Assembly: GCA_918026815.1 (NCBI GenBank)
Contig: CAKJVC010000021.1
Coordinates: 620,001-684,000, forward strand
DNA from: Chalara sp. BL73
Lineage: Eukaryota > Ascomycota > Leotiomycetes > Helotiales
Direction: 5' to 3'
Length of the DNA: 64,000 bases
Below the pieces are notes generated by a model. It made no database searches. It was given only the letters and a program-made list of their open reading frames with translations, and had not been told where the DNA came from. Position numbers and translations under genes: made by a program. The stretch's first letter is position 1. The number at the start of each line of letters is the position of its first letter. Below are positions 1 to 12,358 of this stretch, piece by piece.

Positions 1-1957
1 AAGGTAATCGGATCCAGGACAATTCCTCTGGGGACCGCATCGTGGACTCCAACGATGAACAACAGCCAGGTCTCAATGGGATCGCCTATATTTTGCAAAA
101 GTCTCCTGTCCACTTTGAACTGACCCTGCCTGTTATAATCATACGCCCAATTCATATTTCTAAGCGTCCCAAGTCTTTGATCAGAGAGAAACTTTTCTTT
201 GATATCCCTATGGAGATCGGCAGCGTAGCCACCCTTTTGAAGATACAAATACTGCTCACCGCTGGTAGAATCAGCTGGAAGTACGCGCCATACTTTGAGT
301 AAAGGTCCTTCCAAAATCAAGGATCCGCTTCTGACTTCTCCGTACGGATTAGTACCGACCAGATCGATGGTTGCTGAAATAAATTTACAGCATACTGTGG
401 GCTGATGGACATCCTCATCGAATATCACATAGTTCCCCAGTTGAAGTGGCCCAACAGAGGCCCAGGACCATGAGGGAGCATGAAGTTTGCTGCCGTCTCC
501 GGGCGCCGGATCTGCTGTATGCCAGAGTAAATTCCAAGGGATGTCTGATTCCCACAACCCGGCGAGATACCTATCCAAATGCCGGTCAGCCTGGAAAATT
601 CTGGCAATACCAGATAGTGCGGGAAGTAGGTCCTCAGGGAAAGTCAAATGCCTGATGCAGTATTCTCTTAGTATGAAAAGCCAATTGGCTCTGATGATGG
701 ATGATTCACCAGGTAAATGGTTCGGGAATTGTGCTGGCCGAGTAGTGCGAAGGGGTTTTGGAAGTCCGTTAACGTGGTGTGTCTCGATAACCTGTCTCCC
801 GCCATCACTTTCCATGGCTGAGTTGCATTCCCACCACATCTCTTTTCTACCATATGAAAGAACTCTAGGAGAGAGTAGGTCTTCTTGAAGGGTCCACGCA
901 CGGGCCTCCAGCGGCTCACGTTCTATTGATACTTCTCGATAGTAAGCTAACGCCTGGCTAGCCTGCTCAAATTCCGGAGCCCAACAACGCAGTTTGGCCG
1001 GGACTAGCGTTGTGGGCTTTCGTGGTATGAAGGGGCCGTCGCGACTATCGCTAGCTCCAGAAGCTTTGATGGTTAGAAGACTATTGCCATATATGGCTCC
1101 CATCTTTGCTGCTTCTTTATGCCAGTCTCTTTTGGAGTCTTGCAAAATGCAAAGAGCATCAATCCACAGATACTGGATTGCTAATTTGATGCAGACCACA
1201 GCGGCGTCTTTAAATGTTTGCGGCAGGGTATGCAAATCGATCTTCTGGCGCATACGGTCGATATTATCTGAGGTCAATATCGTGGGTTGTGAGAGTCCCC
1301 AGCAATAGCTCAAAGCAGCGTAATATCCGCGGTCCTCCACACTTGTCTCAATTAAGTTGAGCCGTACTGCTTTGCGCATAAACGAGGTTGATGTTTCAAT
1401 TCTGATGAGGCGAGTAGGCAAAGCTTCTGTGTCCGCATTTCGACAATTGGGATGACTTCGCATACATTCCGAAAGCCAACCCTGGGCAAGTTGCAAGCTC
1501 TCTTCAGAGGAAGCTGAAGAGCTTGCCCTCCATTGATTGAGCCGTCCTGCATTATGTAATTTGTAAGAAAACTGAACGTAGATGCACAAGGAATAATACT
1601 CAAACCTTCAATGAACGGCATAACCCCTAAGCATTGTTCAGAATGCCAGCCATAAGCGTGGCTGCACTCTAGTTTGATAAAATTATGCTTCATCGAGTGC
1701 CCGCGACTGACTCGATAAGCTTTCAATGCGGAGCATGGCGCTCCAGGTTTCGAACCTGCACTTCGACAGTGACAAGCGTATAAGAGGGTGCAAAAAGTGC
1801 ACCCTAGACTTGCACCTACTTCTAGGTCTGACAAGGTGTCATATTCACGAACCAACTGCCGAGATCCATGGAAACTGCCAAACTGAGCGACTTTGCGAGG
1901 AAGATAGACAATGATCTCTCGGCATCCTTCACACAGGTTCTCTAATTTTATCGACAT
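1..1957 (-). CDS. HET-domain (heterokaryon incompatibility) protein, 3' end beyond window
   Basis: Fungal HET protein of the family linked to non-self recognition and programmed cell death. Translation starts at an ATG at 1957. Exon 1 is 1606-1957 and exon 2 runs from 1546 past the left edge. The 59-nt intron (1547-1605, GTTTGAG...GCAG) restores a single frame. The N-terminal part has a Cys-rich segment (CEGCREI, CTFCTLLY), then WLSECMRSHPNC and LPTRLIRI. The HET core starts near residue 190 (YYAALSYCWG), followed by LPQTFKDA, YLWIDALCILQDS, the EAAKMGAIYGNS block and RAWTLQEDLLSPRVLSYG, all in the order usual for HET. The reading frame stays open to base 1 with no stop, so the gene looks intact but partial. 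Only the intron separates the two frames, so there is no need to call it a pseudogene. Its incompatibility role is inferred from family only. Confidence 0.92.
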
Positions 1958-3368
1958 CAGAGATTAATGTAGGAGGAAGGTGCTTTGAGGATACCGACGA
2001 TGTTTTTGAATGACAGTGTAATCTTTTCAGTGATAGTACGGATATTGACTGCGATTTCAAGGCAAGAAACTAAAAATGCATTCTGCCTAGAGGTGGCTGA
2101 GTGAACTCCCAGCTGGATCTTGAGTGAGGGCATCTACAAGAAGTCATTCTTGTTGTGGCGCAGCACACATGTAGCCTTGGATTTTCTGCCAATGATTGGA
2201 ATCTTTCACCCTACGGGTATTGTATATTTGACTCAATCTTTTTATTCGCCTTCACTTCTGCCTACGAAGTGTCTTATTGCAATTACTATATTTCTCAAAG
2301 CTTTGTCTATGGGTTTAACCGATGCCCTTCTTTGTTTTTGGCACTTTCTATTATTGGCTATCCTCTTCCAGCGGTCGTGTACATATTCTATCTAACATAA
2401 CACCTACCAGATTTCCAAATGGCTTACCGCTGAGAGATCCGACACGTGTGTGGCTCACCTTGGGACCTGGAGAGGACCCTCGCGACTTTATATACAAATA
2501 TGAACAGTAAAGGTACTTGTTTCCCCTTAGTAGCGTTGCAAATGATATCTCTTGTTGCATTTATACGCACGTGAGTATCTGAGACTTTGAAATGCTGGCA
2601 GGATATAAACGATATGGTGCAGGGCTCTGTGTATGTGGTACCTATTTTTCTTGTAAGATTATTATATGTATAACCCATTTTGGTAAGGTTGCCTTCATGG
2701 ATGTAATGGCTTTTCGGAAAGTAAAGCCAACGCTAATTACTGCAAGCAGCTTAGTAGTTTTGCCTTATTTCCAATTTTTACCTTTTAGTTTTGTTGCTTT
2801 TGCGTTTCCATGGACAGGTTTAGATCATACATCATATTATCCGGATTCAGACACATACTATGCCCCTGTGGTGGTGTAACCGAGGGCTGAAGGGCAAACA
2901 AAGAGATTAATGAACGGTTCTGCCGCAGAACATTTCAATGAGGTTGGAACGCGCTTGGAGGCGAAATGATAGCCATACTGCTGTTAAGCTGCTTCTCTGC
3001 AACTTCAATATGGCTGGAAAGGGGTTTAGATGGCTTCCTTCCTGTTCCTTTTAAATCGAATATACCTTTTGGCCTAAGAATAAATGCAAGTATGAACCAC
3101 CTACTATGAAGATTGGTATACCATAAGCTACTTCATGCTTATAGAAAAGCTCGCAACCAAGGTTATCTTTCATCTCCATCAGGCTGAGTTCGATGTTTTC
3201 GATCATGCGTCACCGCCCGAGAATTAGTAGTACCCACCTCTTTATCCTCCTCCTCCTTTGTCGAGCCTTTCCACATTCTAACAGGATCTCGCCTTCCATG
3301 TTCAGCCCCTCCATGCACATGCCAGCATCTGTACCATAGCGGCCGCAGCCAAACAACAAACCACAAAG
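1958..3368. other. Intergenic, divergent promoters of the HET and CFEM genes
   Basis: No convincing gene. Short open frames at 2120-2395 and 2592-2879 lack family motifs and splice partners. The region separates two divergently transcribed genes and must contain both promoters. I recognise no specific operator. Confidence 0.5.
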
Positions 3369-3984
3369 ATGTATATCTCAACCGCACTCATAAGCCTGAT
3401 CCCTCTCCTCACTTCGGCCAGGGCACAGACGATCTCGGACGAACTAACCAAGCTTCCTGCCTGCTCGATCCAGTGCCTCACCTCCGCCGTCGCAGCAGCC
3501 GGGTGCGGCAACAGCCAATACGCCTGCTGGTGCGGGCCTGGCCGCTCCACTATCACTGCGCAAGGCACGCCATGCATAAATGAAAAGTGTTCCGCCGGGG
3601 ATGTGCAAAGTACGTTCTCCTCCCACTTCCACCGCCCTCCTTATCCTATCTCCTACTGCCAACCATAGGAAGATAGTGTCCTAGGAGAATGAGAGCTGAT
3701 GTGAAGCAGCGGTTAATGATATCACGAACCGGATCTGTGAGATCGTGAAAGGGGCCGAGAGCAGCATTACGTGAGTGGATGGCACGTGGAAAGCAGAGTG
3801 AAGTCTAGCTGATGAGAATAGGGCTCCTGGTGCTGAACCGACGACGTCGCCAAATGCCGAATTGTCGTCCACCACTGCTAAATTTGCATCTGCGGCCGCT
3901 ACGCAGACACCGAATGCAGGTCATAGAATTCATGTTGGAGCGGCCGTGGTTGGTGCTGCGGTTTTGGTAGTTGCTGAGCTTTGA
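3369..3984 (+). CDS. CFEM-domain GPI-anchored cell-surface protein, 155 aa
   Basis: Three exons: 3369-3609, 3707-3770 and 3822-3984. Introns are 97 nt (GTACGT...GAAG) and 51 nt (GTGAGT...ATAG, with a CTGAT branch site). An N-terminal signal peptide (about residues 1-20, ending SARAQ) is followed by a CFEM domain whose eight cysteines are all present once spliced: PAC, IQC, AGC, YACWC, TPC, EKC and RIC. A Ser/Thr/Ala-rich linker leads to a C-terminal hydrophobic tail (VGAAVVGAAVLVVAEL) typical of a GPI-attachment signal. CFEM proteins sit in the wall or membrane and in some fungi bind haem or act in host interaction; which role applies here cannot be told. The 3' exon is easily missed because both introns change frame. 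Confidence 0.88.
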
Positions 3985-4154
3985 GAAAGATAGAAGAGAA
4001 TTGCCGGTTGATGGACATTGAGACGAGAGATTCCTGAACGAGAAAGGCGTTAAGTCAGGAACCTAGCTTTCAATCCGTTTATTATTCGCACCGCTATCTA
4101 TCCCGAGCCATCTAATCTATGGCTTATTAATCTATGGTATCATACACGCTATGC

Positions 4155-5282
4155 TCATACAGACAAGAGATCTCTATACTTCCCTAATGCCGCCGCTTTG
4201 CTTCCAGAGAACTCCTGATGCAGTTCGTCGAGAGCAGCAAAATGCTTCGCATATTCTAAACCTCGCTCGTTCTCGGCCACCACCCGTTGCCAATCCCACT
4301 TATCCTCTCCCTTTGGTTCGTGAACCACGCCATTGGAAACAGGTACTTCTGAGATCTTTCCATCCATCCTTGCCCACCCACCAGGCCGTTCCGGCAACAG
4401 CTTGCTCGCATCCAAACATACTTCAGGGTGTATTGTCAAACGGCCAAGCTTCAACACGTATTTGCTGATCGCGCTCGCAAATATTGCCTTCTCGTCCAAT
4501 TGCCCACCCTTTCCGCCCTCTACCTTGCGATAACCTTTCTTTCCAAACCAGCTTCCATCCGTCAACACGTATGCGGCAGGCTTGACAGTCCCCTTCTTGA
4601 CAAAATGTGTAACGATGTAGATCCATTTACGATCCCAACATAACAACCTCGACCACATCTCAAAACCTTCGTACATCCCGATTTCCCTCTTAAAACTGCA
4701 CATCACACTCCCTAACATAATGCTCCATCTTCCCGTGACCGGCTTTCCTGAAACGTCCGTCACGAGTTTAGATCTGGTGTTGCGCCGCAACTGGAAGACG
4801 CCAGGCTGGAGGAGAATGCTTGCGACGTGGGAGCGCGACACATCGAGGTCAGAGAAGTAGGTCGAGTTGGACTTGTGCAGGTTGTAATCGCATTCGTAAA
4901 GCCCGGAGCGGGAGGATGTTATGGAGGGCAGAAAGAGCGACGAGGGTCGCAGGTCAAGGGGGATATTAGGTGGGGAGAAGAGATTGTGTTTTAGGATGGC
5001 GTTCCAGACGCGATACTGTTCTTCTTGTCAGTTCTTCCTTGCGCGCAAAGGGAAAGTTGGAAGAACTATGAAAGAAAGGCGCAAACGTACATGCCATACG
5101 AAAGGAATATTTTTAATGTTTGCGAGGATGAGGAGAAGAGCCGCTATGCGCGACTTATTGCCAGGCCCTGTCACGAAGTCGTGGATGAGTCGTCTGAAGT
5201 TCACTTTTGAGCCTGCAATTGTAATCGCGAGCGCGGATACTCCGGCGATCGTCTTGAGAGGAAGCGCTATCGCGGACGCCAT
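4155..5282 (-). CDS. THEM6-like hot-dog thioesterase-superfamily protein, 350 aa
   Basis: Exons 5015-5282 minus the 75-nt intron at 5016-5090, giving exon 1 at 5091-5282 (64 codons) and exon 2 at 4155-5015. The intron reads GTACGT...AACAG with a CTGAC branch site. Exon 1 encodes an N-terminal hydrophobic segment (AALLLILANIKNIPFVWH) likely to be a membrane anchor. Exon 2 has YECDYNLHKSNSTYFSDLDVSRSH, the fungal form of the THEM6 / 4HBT_2 hot-dog signature, followed by the long insert and tail usual in fungal members. Length is normal for the fungal family. The substrate is unknown; acyl-thioester hydrolysis is inferred from the fold. It is convergent with the CFEM gene, 170 bp apart. Confidence 0.85.
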
Positions 5283-6251
5283 GGTCTCCTATTTCGCACA
5301 AGAGAACTACAAAGAAAGAAGCGAAAAGTAAACCACCCGATATCAAATAAGTATTGAGCAGATGTCCGCGAGGATGAACATCGAGGGAAGGGTTTGGTTG
5401 AGGTGCATCAGCTCACGTCAATTTCAATGATTATGATAAGAGAAATAGGGATGTCCTGCCGAGGCTCGGGGCTTCTTTTGTCCGTGGTCTTGGCAAATCA
5501 CATGTGATCATAATTCCTCCGAAGAGATGAAGCTATTTCCAAAGTCCTGATTGCAGCCGTGAATAATTCTTTCTTGCCTAAGAAGGTGAGAAGTGTATTG
5601 CTCTTCGTTGTGTTGACAAGAATGTCGGGGGTGGTTGCTGGTGTGTTTGCTAAGCGAGTTCTTCCCCTGAGGCTCCTTTCGTCCTCTGCTTCCAACAGGA
5701 ACATGCGCGTTTAAGCTTGGAATCCACTCATTCATCCCGTAAGTTACAGTATTACTTTGGAACGCTGTTAAGACTTAGTTCATGCTCTTGCATTCCTTGG
5801 GAAACCCCTAGGTGCTTGTCCTCCTTTCCCGTGGGGAAAAATCTATCTCTACGGCAAGTCTAGCCTTTTCAATCCGCTCCCACCTTTTTTCTCCTTGAAA
5901 TCGCGCATTTGAGTTGGAGAGTTCGACAAAGAGTTCAGCGTAGGAGAGGTGAATGTAAACCCTCTCTAGTTTACTGCCCAAGCATGGGCATGAGTCTCCT
6001 AAGCGACAGGAAAAGGGGTAAGTGGGACCAGAAAACAGACGAACAAAAATTAGTCAACGAGCTCATACCATAAAGCTCCCGAACAACACCTACTACCTTT
6101 TTGCCCTCTAGTCTGTCTGAGATATATCCCGGTTCTCACCTCTAAGGATGCAGATGCCACCATATCTACGTACACACCTCGAACAGGCAAAAATAAACAT
6201 GACTCGAAAACTGGCTCCCGCGTAGCGACGGTGTATGCGCCATTGGATAGA
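5283..6251. other. Intergenic, no gene recognised
   Basis: Upstream of the thioesterase gene. Small open frames at 5498-5735 show no family features. I see no repeat or RNA gene. Confidence 0.4.
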
Positions 6252-6641
6252 TCAACGACGCCCTTTCTCCTTTTGCCACCTGAGGTAAATTTTAGGGCGA
6301 AATACCCGCAGAGATCAGTTTACAAGCTACGGAAAATACAATCTCTAGGGTAAAAAATTCACGCATTCAGCTCACCTGTAGGATTGATCGTACGGCATTT
6401 GTGCCACAAAGAACGGCCGCAGCTTGGCGTGCAGCACTATCTTGAGCCATGGGATACACAACCTCCTGAATGTTTCACTGCTGGCTGCTCGTAATACATC
6501 GGCCCGAAACATTGCCCTTCCGTCCAACTCTCCCGCCCCGGTCGCTTCGCTCATATCGGCAGCAAGGGCGTAGAATTCGGGAGAAATTCTGAGGATACGC
6601 GGCGGCTGGCCGACTGGCTGGTATGTATGCGTCGGGTTCAT
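6252..6641 (-). CDS. Possible small protein of unknown function, 97 aa
   Basis: Tentative two-exon gene. Exon 1 (6376-6641) starts at an ATG and ends at a good donor, GTGAGC. Splicing to an acceptor at 6280 (CTCAG) adds a short exon (6252-6279) ending in a stop. The product would have a proline-rich start, a middle segment (YALAADMSEATGAGELDG) and a basic hydrophobic C-terminal half (LCIPWLKIVLHAKLRPFF). I recognise no domain. The donor at the end of the open frame and the protein-like composition are the only support. It could equally be a chance frame or the 5' exon of a different model. Confidence 0.28.
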
Positions 6642-7512
6642 TGTGCGTCTGCTGCATGTGTGCTGCGGTGCGACATCCGGCTTCTGCAGCAGGGGAACGA
6701 GATATGTGCCAGCGCACTTCGTGACACGACTTGCTGAGAAGACAGCGCAATCCTCTAGTGTAGATGGAAGGGGATCGGGAGGGAATTATAGGTAGAAGAT
6801 TTCTCTCCGCTGCATGTAACACAAACTTTGACCCCTATATTGTAATAATTTATCATTAACACGGCAACGTACTGTACCATATCCATTCAACTAGCCACGT
6901 TGGCATCATAAATATTTCCTAGTTAAATTGTAGTAGTGTTTCAGATGCACAGCGAGAGGTGTATCTAAAAATCTTGCATACAAGGTATCTTTTTATGTAC
7001 AGATGCCGTTTCCAACACGATCAGAAATCGCGAAACAAGCCCGAAGATGTGGTATTACCCAAACCCAATTCTGTACTCAAAGCACAGCCCAAAACTCCGA
7101 GTATGTGCAACACAAAAACAACGTAACGATGTGGGATATAGGTTGTAAAGAAGATAGCCGCCTGCCCATCCTAACCAATGAAAGAACCTCGCCATATCTA
7201 CCCGAATAGAGCTGATGGTGAGGCGTTGGCGTCTCTTATAGATGCGATGTAGGTGAATGTTCTTTTGCTGAGAAAACAAAAATGTGTGAACGCCGCCGCT
7301 GAAAATGCCTCGAGAAGTTCGTAAACCGCCTGCCGCCCTTGCCTCCAGCTCGCCAGCCCAGAGCCCAATGCAAAATGTATATACATAACCCTGGTATGAC
7401 ACAAGTAAACCCCCTGTCCTCCTCTCCCTCCTATTAGAATCGAGCCTTACCAACTCTATAGTGTATCGTAAATCCTCCGTGTAGTAATGATGTCCAATCC
7501 TATTGGGAGTAT
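6642..7512. other. Intergenic, no gene recognised
   Basis: Lies beyond the 3' end of the Zn2Cys6 gene. The overlapping frames at 7055-7453 carry no recognisable motif. Part is probably 3' untranslated region of the transcription factor. Confidence 0.4.
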
Positions 7513-10500
7513 TTAATAGCCCATTGGTGTATCTCTAGAAGAACTGCTGAAGCTCGAGCTGACGTTGAGATGCGATGCCCAGTTCGATGGTAACATCCCA
7601 GTCTTTCTGGCCGCGTTCTCCAAAATTAGGAAATCGGTGTAGATAGCGGACGTGGGCTGCGAGTGCAGCTTCAGAAACCGCAGTGTAGTTTCAACAAGTG
7701 TTCGCAGTTCTTCTATGTTGACAAGCTCGCCTAGAATTGGATCCTTGCATACTCCCAACAGTGTAAGGACATTCCCAAATTGCCTGCATGGTGTTAGCAT
7801 GTGCGTGCTGAGAAATATGGATTCGACATACGCGTGAGCCGTCCCCCATATGTTCGTTACGAGCAACCTGACGGACCCAGGGTCACCAAGGTTATAGAAG
7901 GCAGTAGTGCTCTTTATAAGAGCCTTTATGCCCTCTTGGGCATACTCGATATATTTTGGGTCGAGATCGCTCAGTTCCGTAGCATTTTCATTGACTTGAG
8001 GCACAGCGATGCTGTTCTTGTAGTGATCAGATATCGTTGCATTTCTAGACTTGTTGTCCTTCATAGCTGGTAGTTCCAAAATTTGAGTAACGTAGGTACG
8101 ATATGAAATAACCCTCGCGCCATAGAATTTTGCTCTCAATCGAGCTTCTAATATGTCGTTAGCAGGTGGATCATCGTCTGTCCATTCTCCTTTTCGGATC
8201 TCGTTCAGACTGGTTTCCATTGCTTCTAAGGTGCGGAAACGCAAGCGCTTCTGTCTTTCGTTGTTCAGCTCTTGGTCCTCAGGATTCAACTCAGTCTCTA
8301 TACGTGTGTTAGCAATGTTGAGGCAAACAATATAAACAATAACTAACCACTCATGGACGGCCTGTAGAACATGCCGTGAAGTTGATTAAGATGTTTCCGT
8401 AGGAGTAATTGCTGATTATAGGCTTTTATAACTTCAAATGGAATGCCTACTTCAATGGCGGCCGACGCGCTCGGCAGTGGCAATAGCTCTTCGTATCTGA
8501 GAATTCCGGGATAGGGACAATCCAGCTCGGCAATAATGTCACTAGGCAAGTTAATCAAACGATACACCTATTGGTACAATAACAAGGAATTACCTCTCAA
8601 GCTGTAAACATGTCCAGAATGCAATAATGTACTTGTTATCTTTTGATTGCGCCTCTTTGAACTCGTCCTTCAGCTTCTTAAAACGAGCAATTTTACTTTC
8701 ACCAGTTAGCAACTTCACCAGCATAGAAAATGTTAGAAACATACGGTTTGATGAGGTGTTCTAGAGTTAGACATGCTTTGGATATGTATGCTTCGCTTTC
8801 CAAGATGCGCCCAAGCTGACCGTGGTATAAGCCAGCAAGAATATTGACGTGAACATGCTTAAGAGTGATTCCTCCTAGCTGATTGCCAATGATATCTGTC
8901 GCCAGAGCAAAGTAAGCCAACCCAGGTAATACATCAATATTCTTGGGTCTTGTGCCCAACCTCGGGTTAATAGGTCCATCTAAAGAAGTTCTCCGGCTCC
9001 GAGAATGCGAACGACCACCCTCTAGAGGCGATGGCAAAGTGGGAGGAGTAACCATCATGGGGGAGCTCTGCACGGGAGATCTTGGGATGCCGTTTCGAGC
9101 GAGAGGTGAGTCGGGATATTGATCGACCGGCTTGTCAGATGCAAGATTTGGCAATTTTCCTTTGTGTTCGCATATCGCTCCTAAAGCCATTACTGCTAGT
9201 ACCAGAGCCGTATCTATATCACGAAATGGGTGGCCCGGTTTGTGCTCTCTGATATTCGGCATATCGTAGTCTTGTCCAGAGACGGGCGATCGCTTACGCT
9301 TGTTACCAGGGCTCTCAGGGTTACGGTGACTTCCAACGAAGCCGGCATGGGCCCCATGACCATTAGCAGCTAATTCCCTAACTTGCTTGGACTTTGCACT
9401 ACTCTCAGGGATAGACCTCAGAAACCCATCCACAAGTTCTTCAAGAACGTGAGGCACTAATATTGGATGAAGCAGATTTACATGAGCTTTATAACTCTCC
9501 ACCAGGCGATGCACAACAGCTGGTCTAAGATCTGGCATGCCATCACGGCCAATGACCGTCCCGCGAGATATATAGTGCGAATTATCTTCAGCGGGTGGTG
9601 ATAATCCACCCAGTTGTCCCCATTCTTCGCCAGGCGGAGATGGTGGATCAGGACCAGTGTCGCTAGGAGTGTTTTCAGCTCCATGATTTTCCAACGAGTC
9701 TTTCTCGTAGGGAGGAGATCGGCCAGTGCCTTCCCCCCTGCCAAATAGTCTGAGGCACCCGCGTTTTTGTTCCTCTAGCATTGGATACTTCTCATACTTG
9801 CGAGTACTGATTACTTCGAGCGCCAATTCTTTAATCGGTGCCACAAGCAACAATCTTGCCTGCCCAGTCGTGTGATTCAAAGGGATGACCGTCTCATTCT
9901 TTATATTCACAACTTCGCCCGTATCCTCTTCCTCCGTCTCAGGATCTTGCTCTCTGTGTACATTTTCAGAGGAGAAGGTGCGACCCTCTTGAGGTTGATA
10001 CGCGATATGCGGCGTCAAATCCTGAGAGGCCCCACTGATGGATGGTCTAGGCGAAAGCTCTCGGGTAATTTGGGCTGGAAAGTCTGAGCCCTGGTCTCCC
10101 TCCTCAATTTTGAGTGGTCTATCTTTCGAATGGAACTCTTGATCTAGTCTGTCAACTTTCGTGCTCACGTCATTTAACTTTCCCTGTAATGCTGTGACTA
10201 TTTCTTTGAAGGTTCCTTGAAACCCCTGAATTATGCTCTCTACCCTCTGCATACCCTCGAGTAACTCACTAGAAGTTTTATCTTGCCTATGGGGTTAATT
10301 AGCACCTGAATACCCATTGAATCTCATATGTGAAAGACGTACTGCTTGGGGGGCGGATCTCTATATTGGCATACCATCCCCTTTTCCTTGCAGCTTAAGC
10401 ACGATGGTCGGCCCTCATCGCACTTCGCTTTGAGGGTCCGACAGCTATCGCAAGCCTGAGCCGCTCGTTGAGCCTTTCTTTTGACAGTACTTGGTGTCAC

Positions 10501-11118
10501 GCCTGCTGGAGGATATGATACATTCCCGTATTGAGATTGCGGAGGCGGAAGCCCATGTGAACTATAATTCGGATTGAATGCTTCATGAGCGGCCATTGGG
10601 CTTTGAGGAGGCGGATGACTGAGGTAAGGAGGAGGGGGCGCGGGCCGATAATTTGCGCTGTGCGTGGGGTCGTATTGCGGAATGTGTTGTCGCTCATGAT
10701 GCGCGCTCAGAGGATTCTCCAGCCCGCCTCCTGGCGAGGCTTGGTTATATTGAATTTGCGCATCTTCCGAAGTATCCCTCTTCACCATTATATCAGGACG
10801 CGCCCCGTAGGGCTGATTGTGGTGGTTGTGCGGTGTAGCGTTATGATACATGTGCGGCCCAGAGCTGGGTCTACGTGACTCTGGGTCGTATTGATTGTGT
10901 TCGGGTGGCCGTCGATCCAAGGGATTATGGTGATTGGAGATAGGGTTGCTAAAAGGAGTCCGTCCCGTTGGTGTAGAAGCCTTTGGCACAGGAAGAGGAA
11001 GTTCGCGCCCCCGAGGGTCATGTTCTGGGAGAGGAAGTTCGCGGCTGGGAGGAGGATGTTCTCGGGCCCATGGTTGGGTGCGTTGACGTTTTGGTTCGGG
11101 GGGTTGACCATGGTCCAT
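7513..11118 (-). CDS. Zn2Cys6 (GAL4-type) fungal transcription factor, 1116 aa
   Basis: Six exons: 10343-11118, 8745-10286, 8594-8695, 8348-8541, 7832-8297 and 7513-7783. All introns are 48-56 nt with GT/AG ends and clear branch sites. Coding length is 3351 nt, an exact multiple of three. I chose ATG 11118 (MDHGQPPEPKRQ); the open frame extends upstream only through a non-ATG codon. A proline-, histidine- and serine-rich N-terminus precedes the binuclear zinc cluster near residues 223-250 (ACDSC, KAKCDE, SCLSCKEKG, CQY). A coiled-coil-like linker follows, then a middle-homology region (VESYKAHVNLLHPILVPHVLEE, DTALVLAVMALGAICEHKG, CLQLESDIIAELD). The protein should be nuclear and bind CGG half-sites; its target genes are unknown. 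The last intron is 48 nt and in frame, so it is easily retained in annotation, but removing it gives the family sequence GTAHAQFGN. Confidence 0.93.
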
Positions 11119-12303
11119 CGTAACAACTCGTGCGGATCTCAAGTGGGCACCGCAACAGAGGCCATGGACGGCGGTTGAGCGCGGCGGCTTCTTTCAGGTT
11201 CAGATAGAACGCAGGAGAGGAGTTCAAAGCTTGCTAGACTCGCAAATGTAATGTAGGGCAGAGCTATGTGTTGACCATGTGCAAACGGCTTTTGCGTGGC
11301 AGGGCGTGCTTGAGGTGTCTACAATACAGTTACTGAAGACGATATATCAGCAATATATTCAGTCAAGCAATCAATCCCTAATGTCATATGGAAAGGTGAG
11401 GCGCCAGGCTGGGGTTGGGTACAGTCAGGGGGATCGAGAATGGCCGACAGTGTCCCAGCAACTCGTTGAATAGATTAAGTATACCAAAGTACGCAGGCGC
11501 GGGGATTGGATATGCGATTGACGTAGTGTTTCGAAAGGTCGAGTATGCAATGCAATGCACTTCGAACTGTATTGCCAGGCTCACAGGAGATTTCCACAGC
11601 TGGGCTTGATCTGTGAAGCTCTAGTTACAAGGATCCGCGATCATGGGCAATAAAAGGTTTCGAGGCGTGTTGGTTTTCGGGTGAGCTTGGAAGTATATGT
11701 TAGAAATTAACGTACCGTTCTCTCCCCGACCCGAAGACCCTATGAGAAGTGTGATGGTTGCTGTAAAGAATATGCGGAAGATACGGCGCGGGTTGTGTTG
11801 CGAAGTTGGTGATATGGAGGAATTACGGCTCGCTACCGATGATAGGCGTTGAAGAAGTAAGCAGCGCCCGGCCAGGTTGGTTGAGATGCTGGCGTTGCTG
11901 GGGTTGAAGGTCAGGGTCGCAACACAAACAGGTGCGCACGGCAGCAGAGTACAGTCAGGATAGTAACTCTGTTGCGATATGCGAATATGGAGGGCGGGAG
12001 ATCAAGTCACAGGTAAGAGTGTCAACCAGTAGCGCGCCGGTAGGCTAAATTGAGATGGCCTGATCTGACCTAAATCGGGATAGTGTCGCGATTTATATAT
12101 ACTTAAGGTTTGCGAGTAGTAATAGTAAATCAGGGTTGAACCAGCGAAAAAGCAGTGAATGAAATCGGCACGGAAGTTCATGTGTATGGACGGAAATGTA
12201 GAAGGGAAAAAAATAAAAGGGTCTCTCGGCGGGTGCGATTAGCAGCGATGAGCACAGTGCTGAAGGTGGCATTAGCGACGCCATGATGCACGGACAGGCA
12301 AAA

Positions 12304-12358
12304 TTTACAGGCATTGCAAGCATTACAGCCAGGTTTACAGGGCACGTTTACAGGCATA
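12304..12358. repeat. Cluster of TTTACAGG-type short direct repeats
   Basis: TTTACAGGCAT occurs at the start and near the end of this stretch, with TTTACAGGG and ATTACAGCC copies between them. Spacing is irregular (about 14-19 bases). It could be an upstream binding-site cluster or a decayed minisatellite. Confidence 0.5.

Noticed and set aside
1352..1605. Apparent frameshift and stop in the HET gene
   Set aside because: Explained by a 59-nt intron (1547-1605) with proper donor, acceptor and phase.
2592..2879. 95-aa plus-strand frame with hydrophobic parts
   Set aside because: No motif, no splice signals at its ends, AT-rich composition typical of chance frames here.
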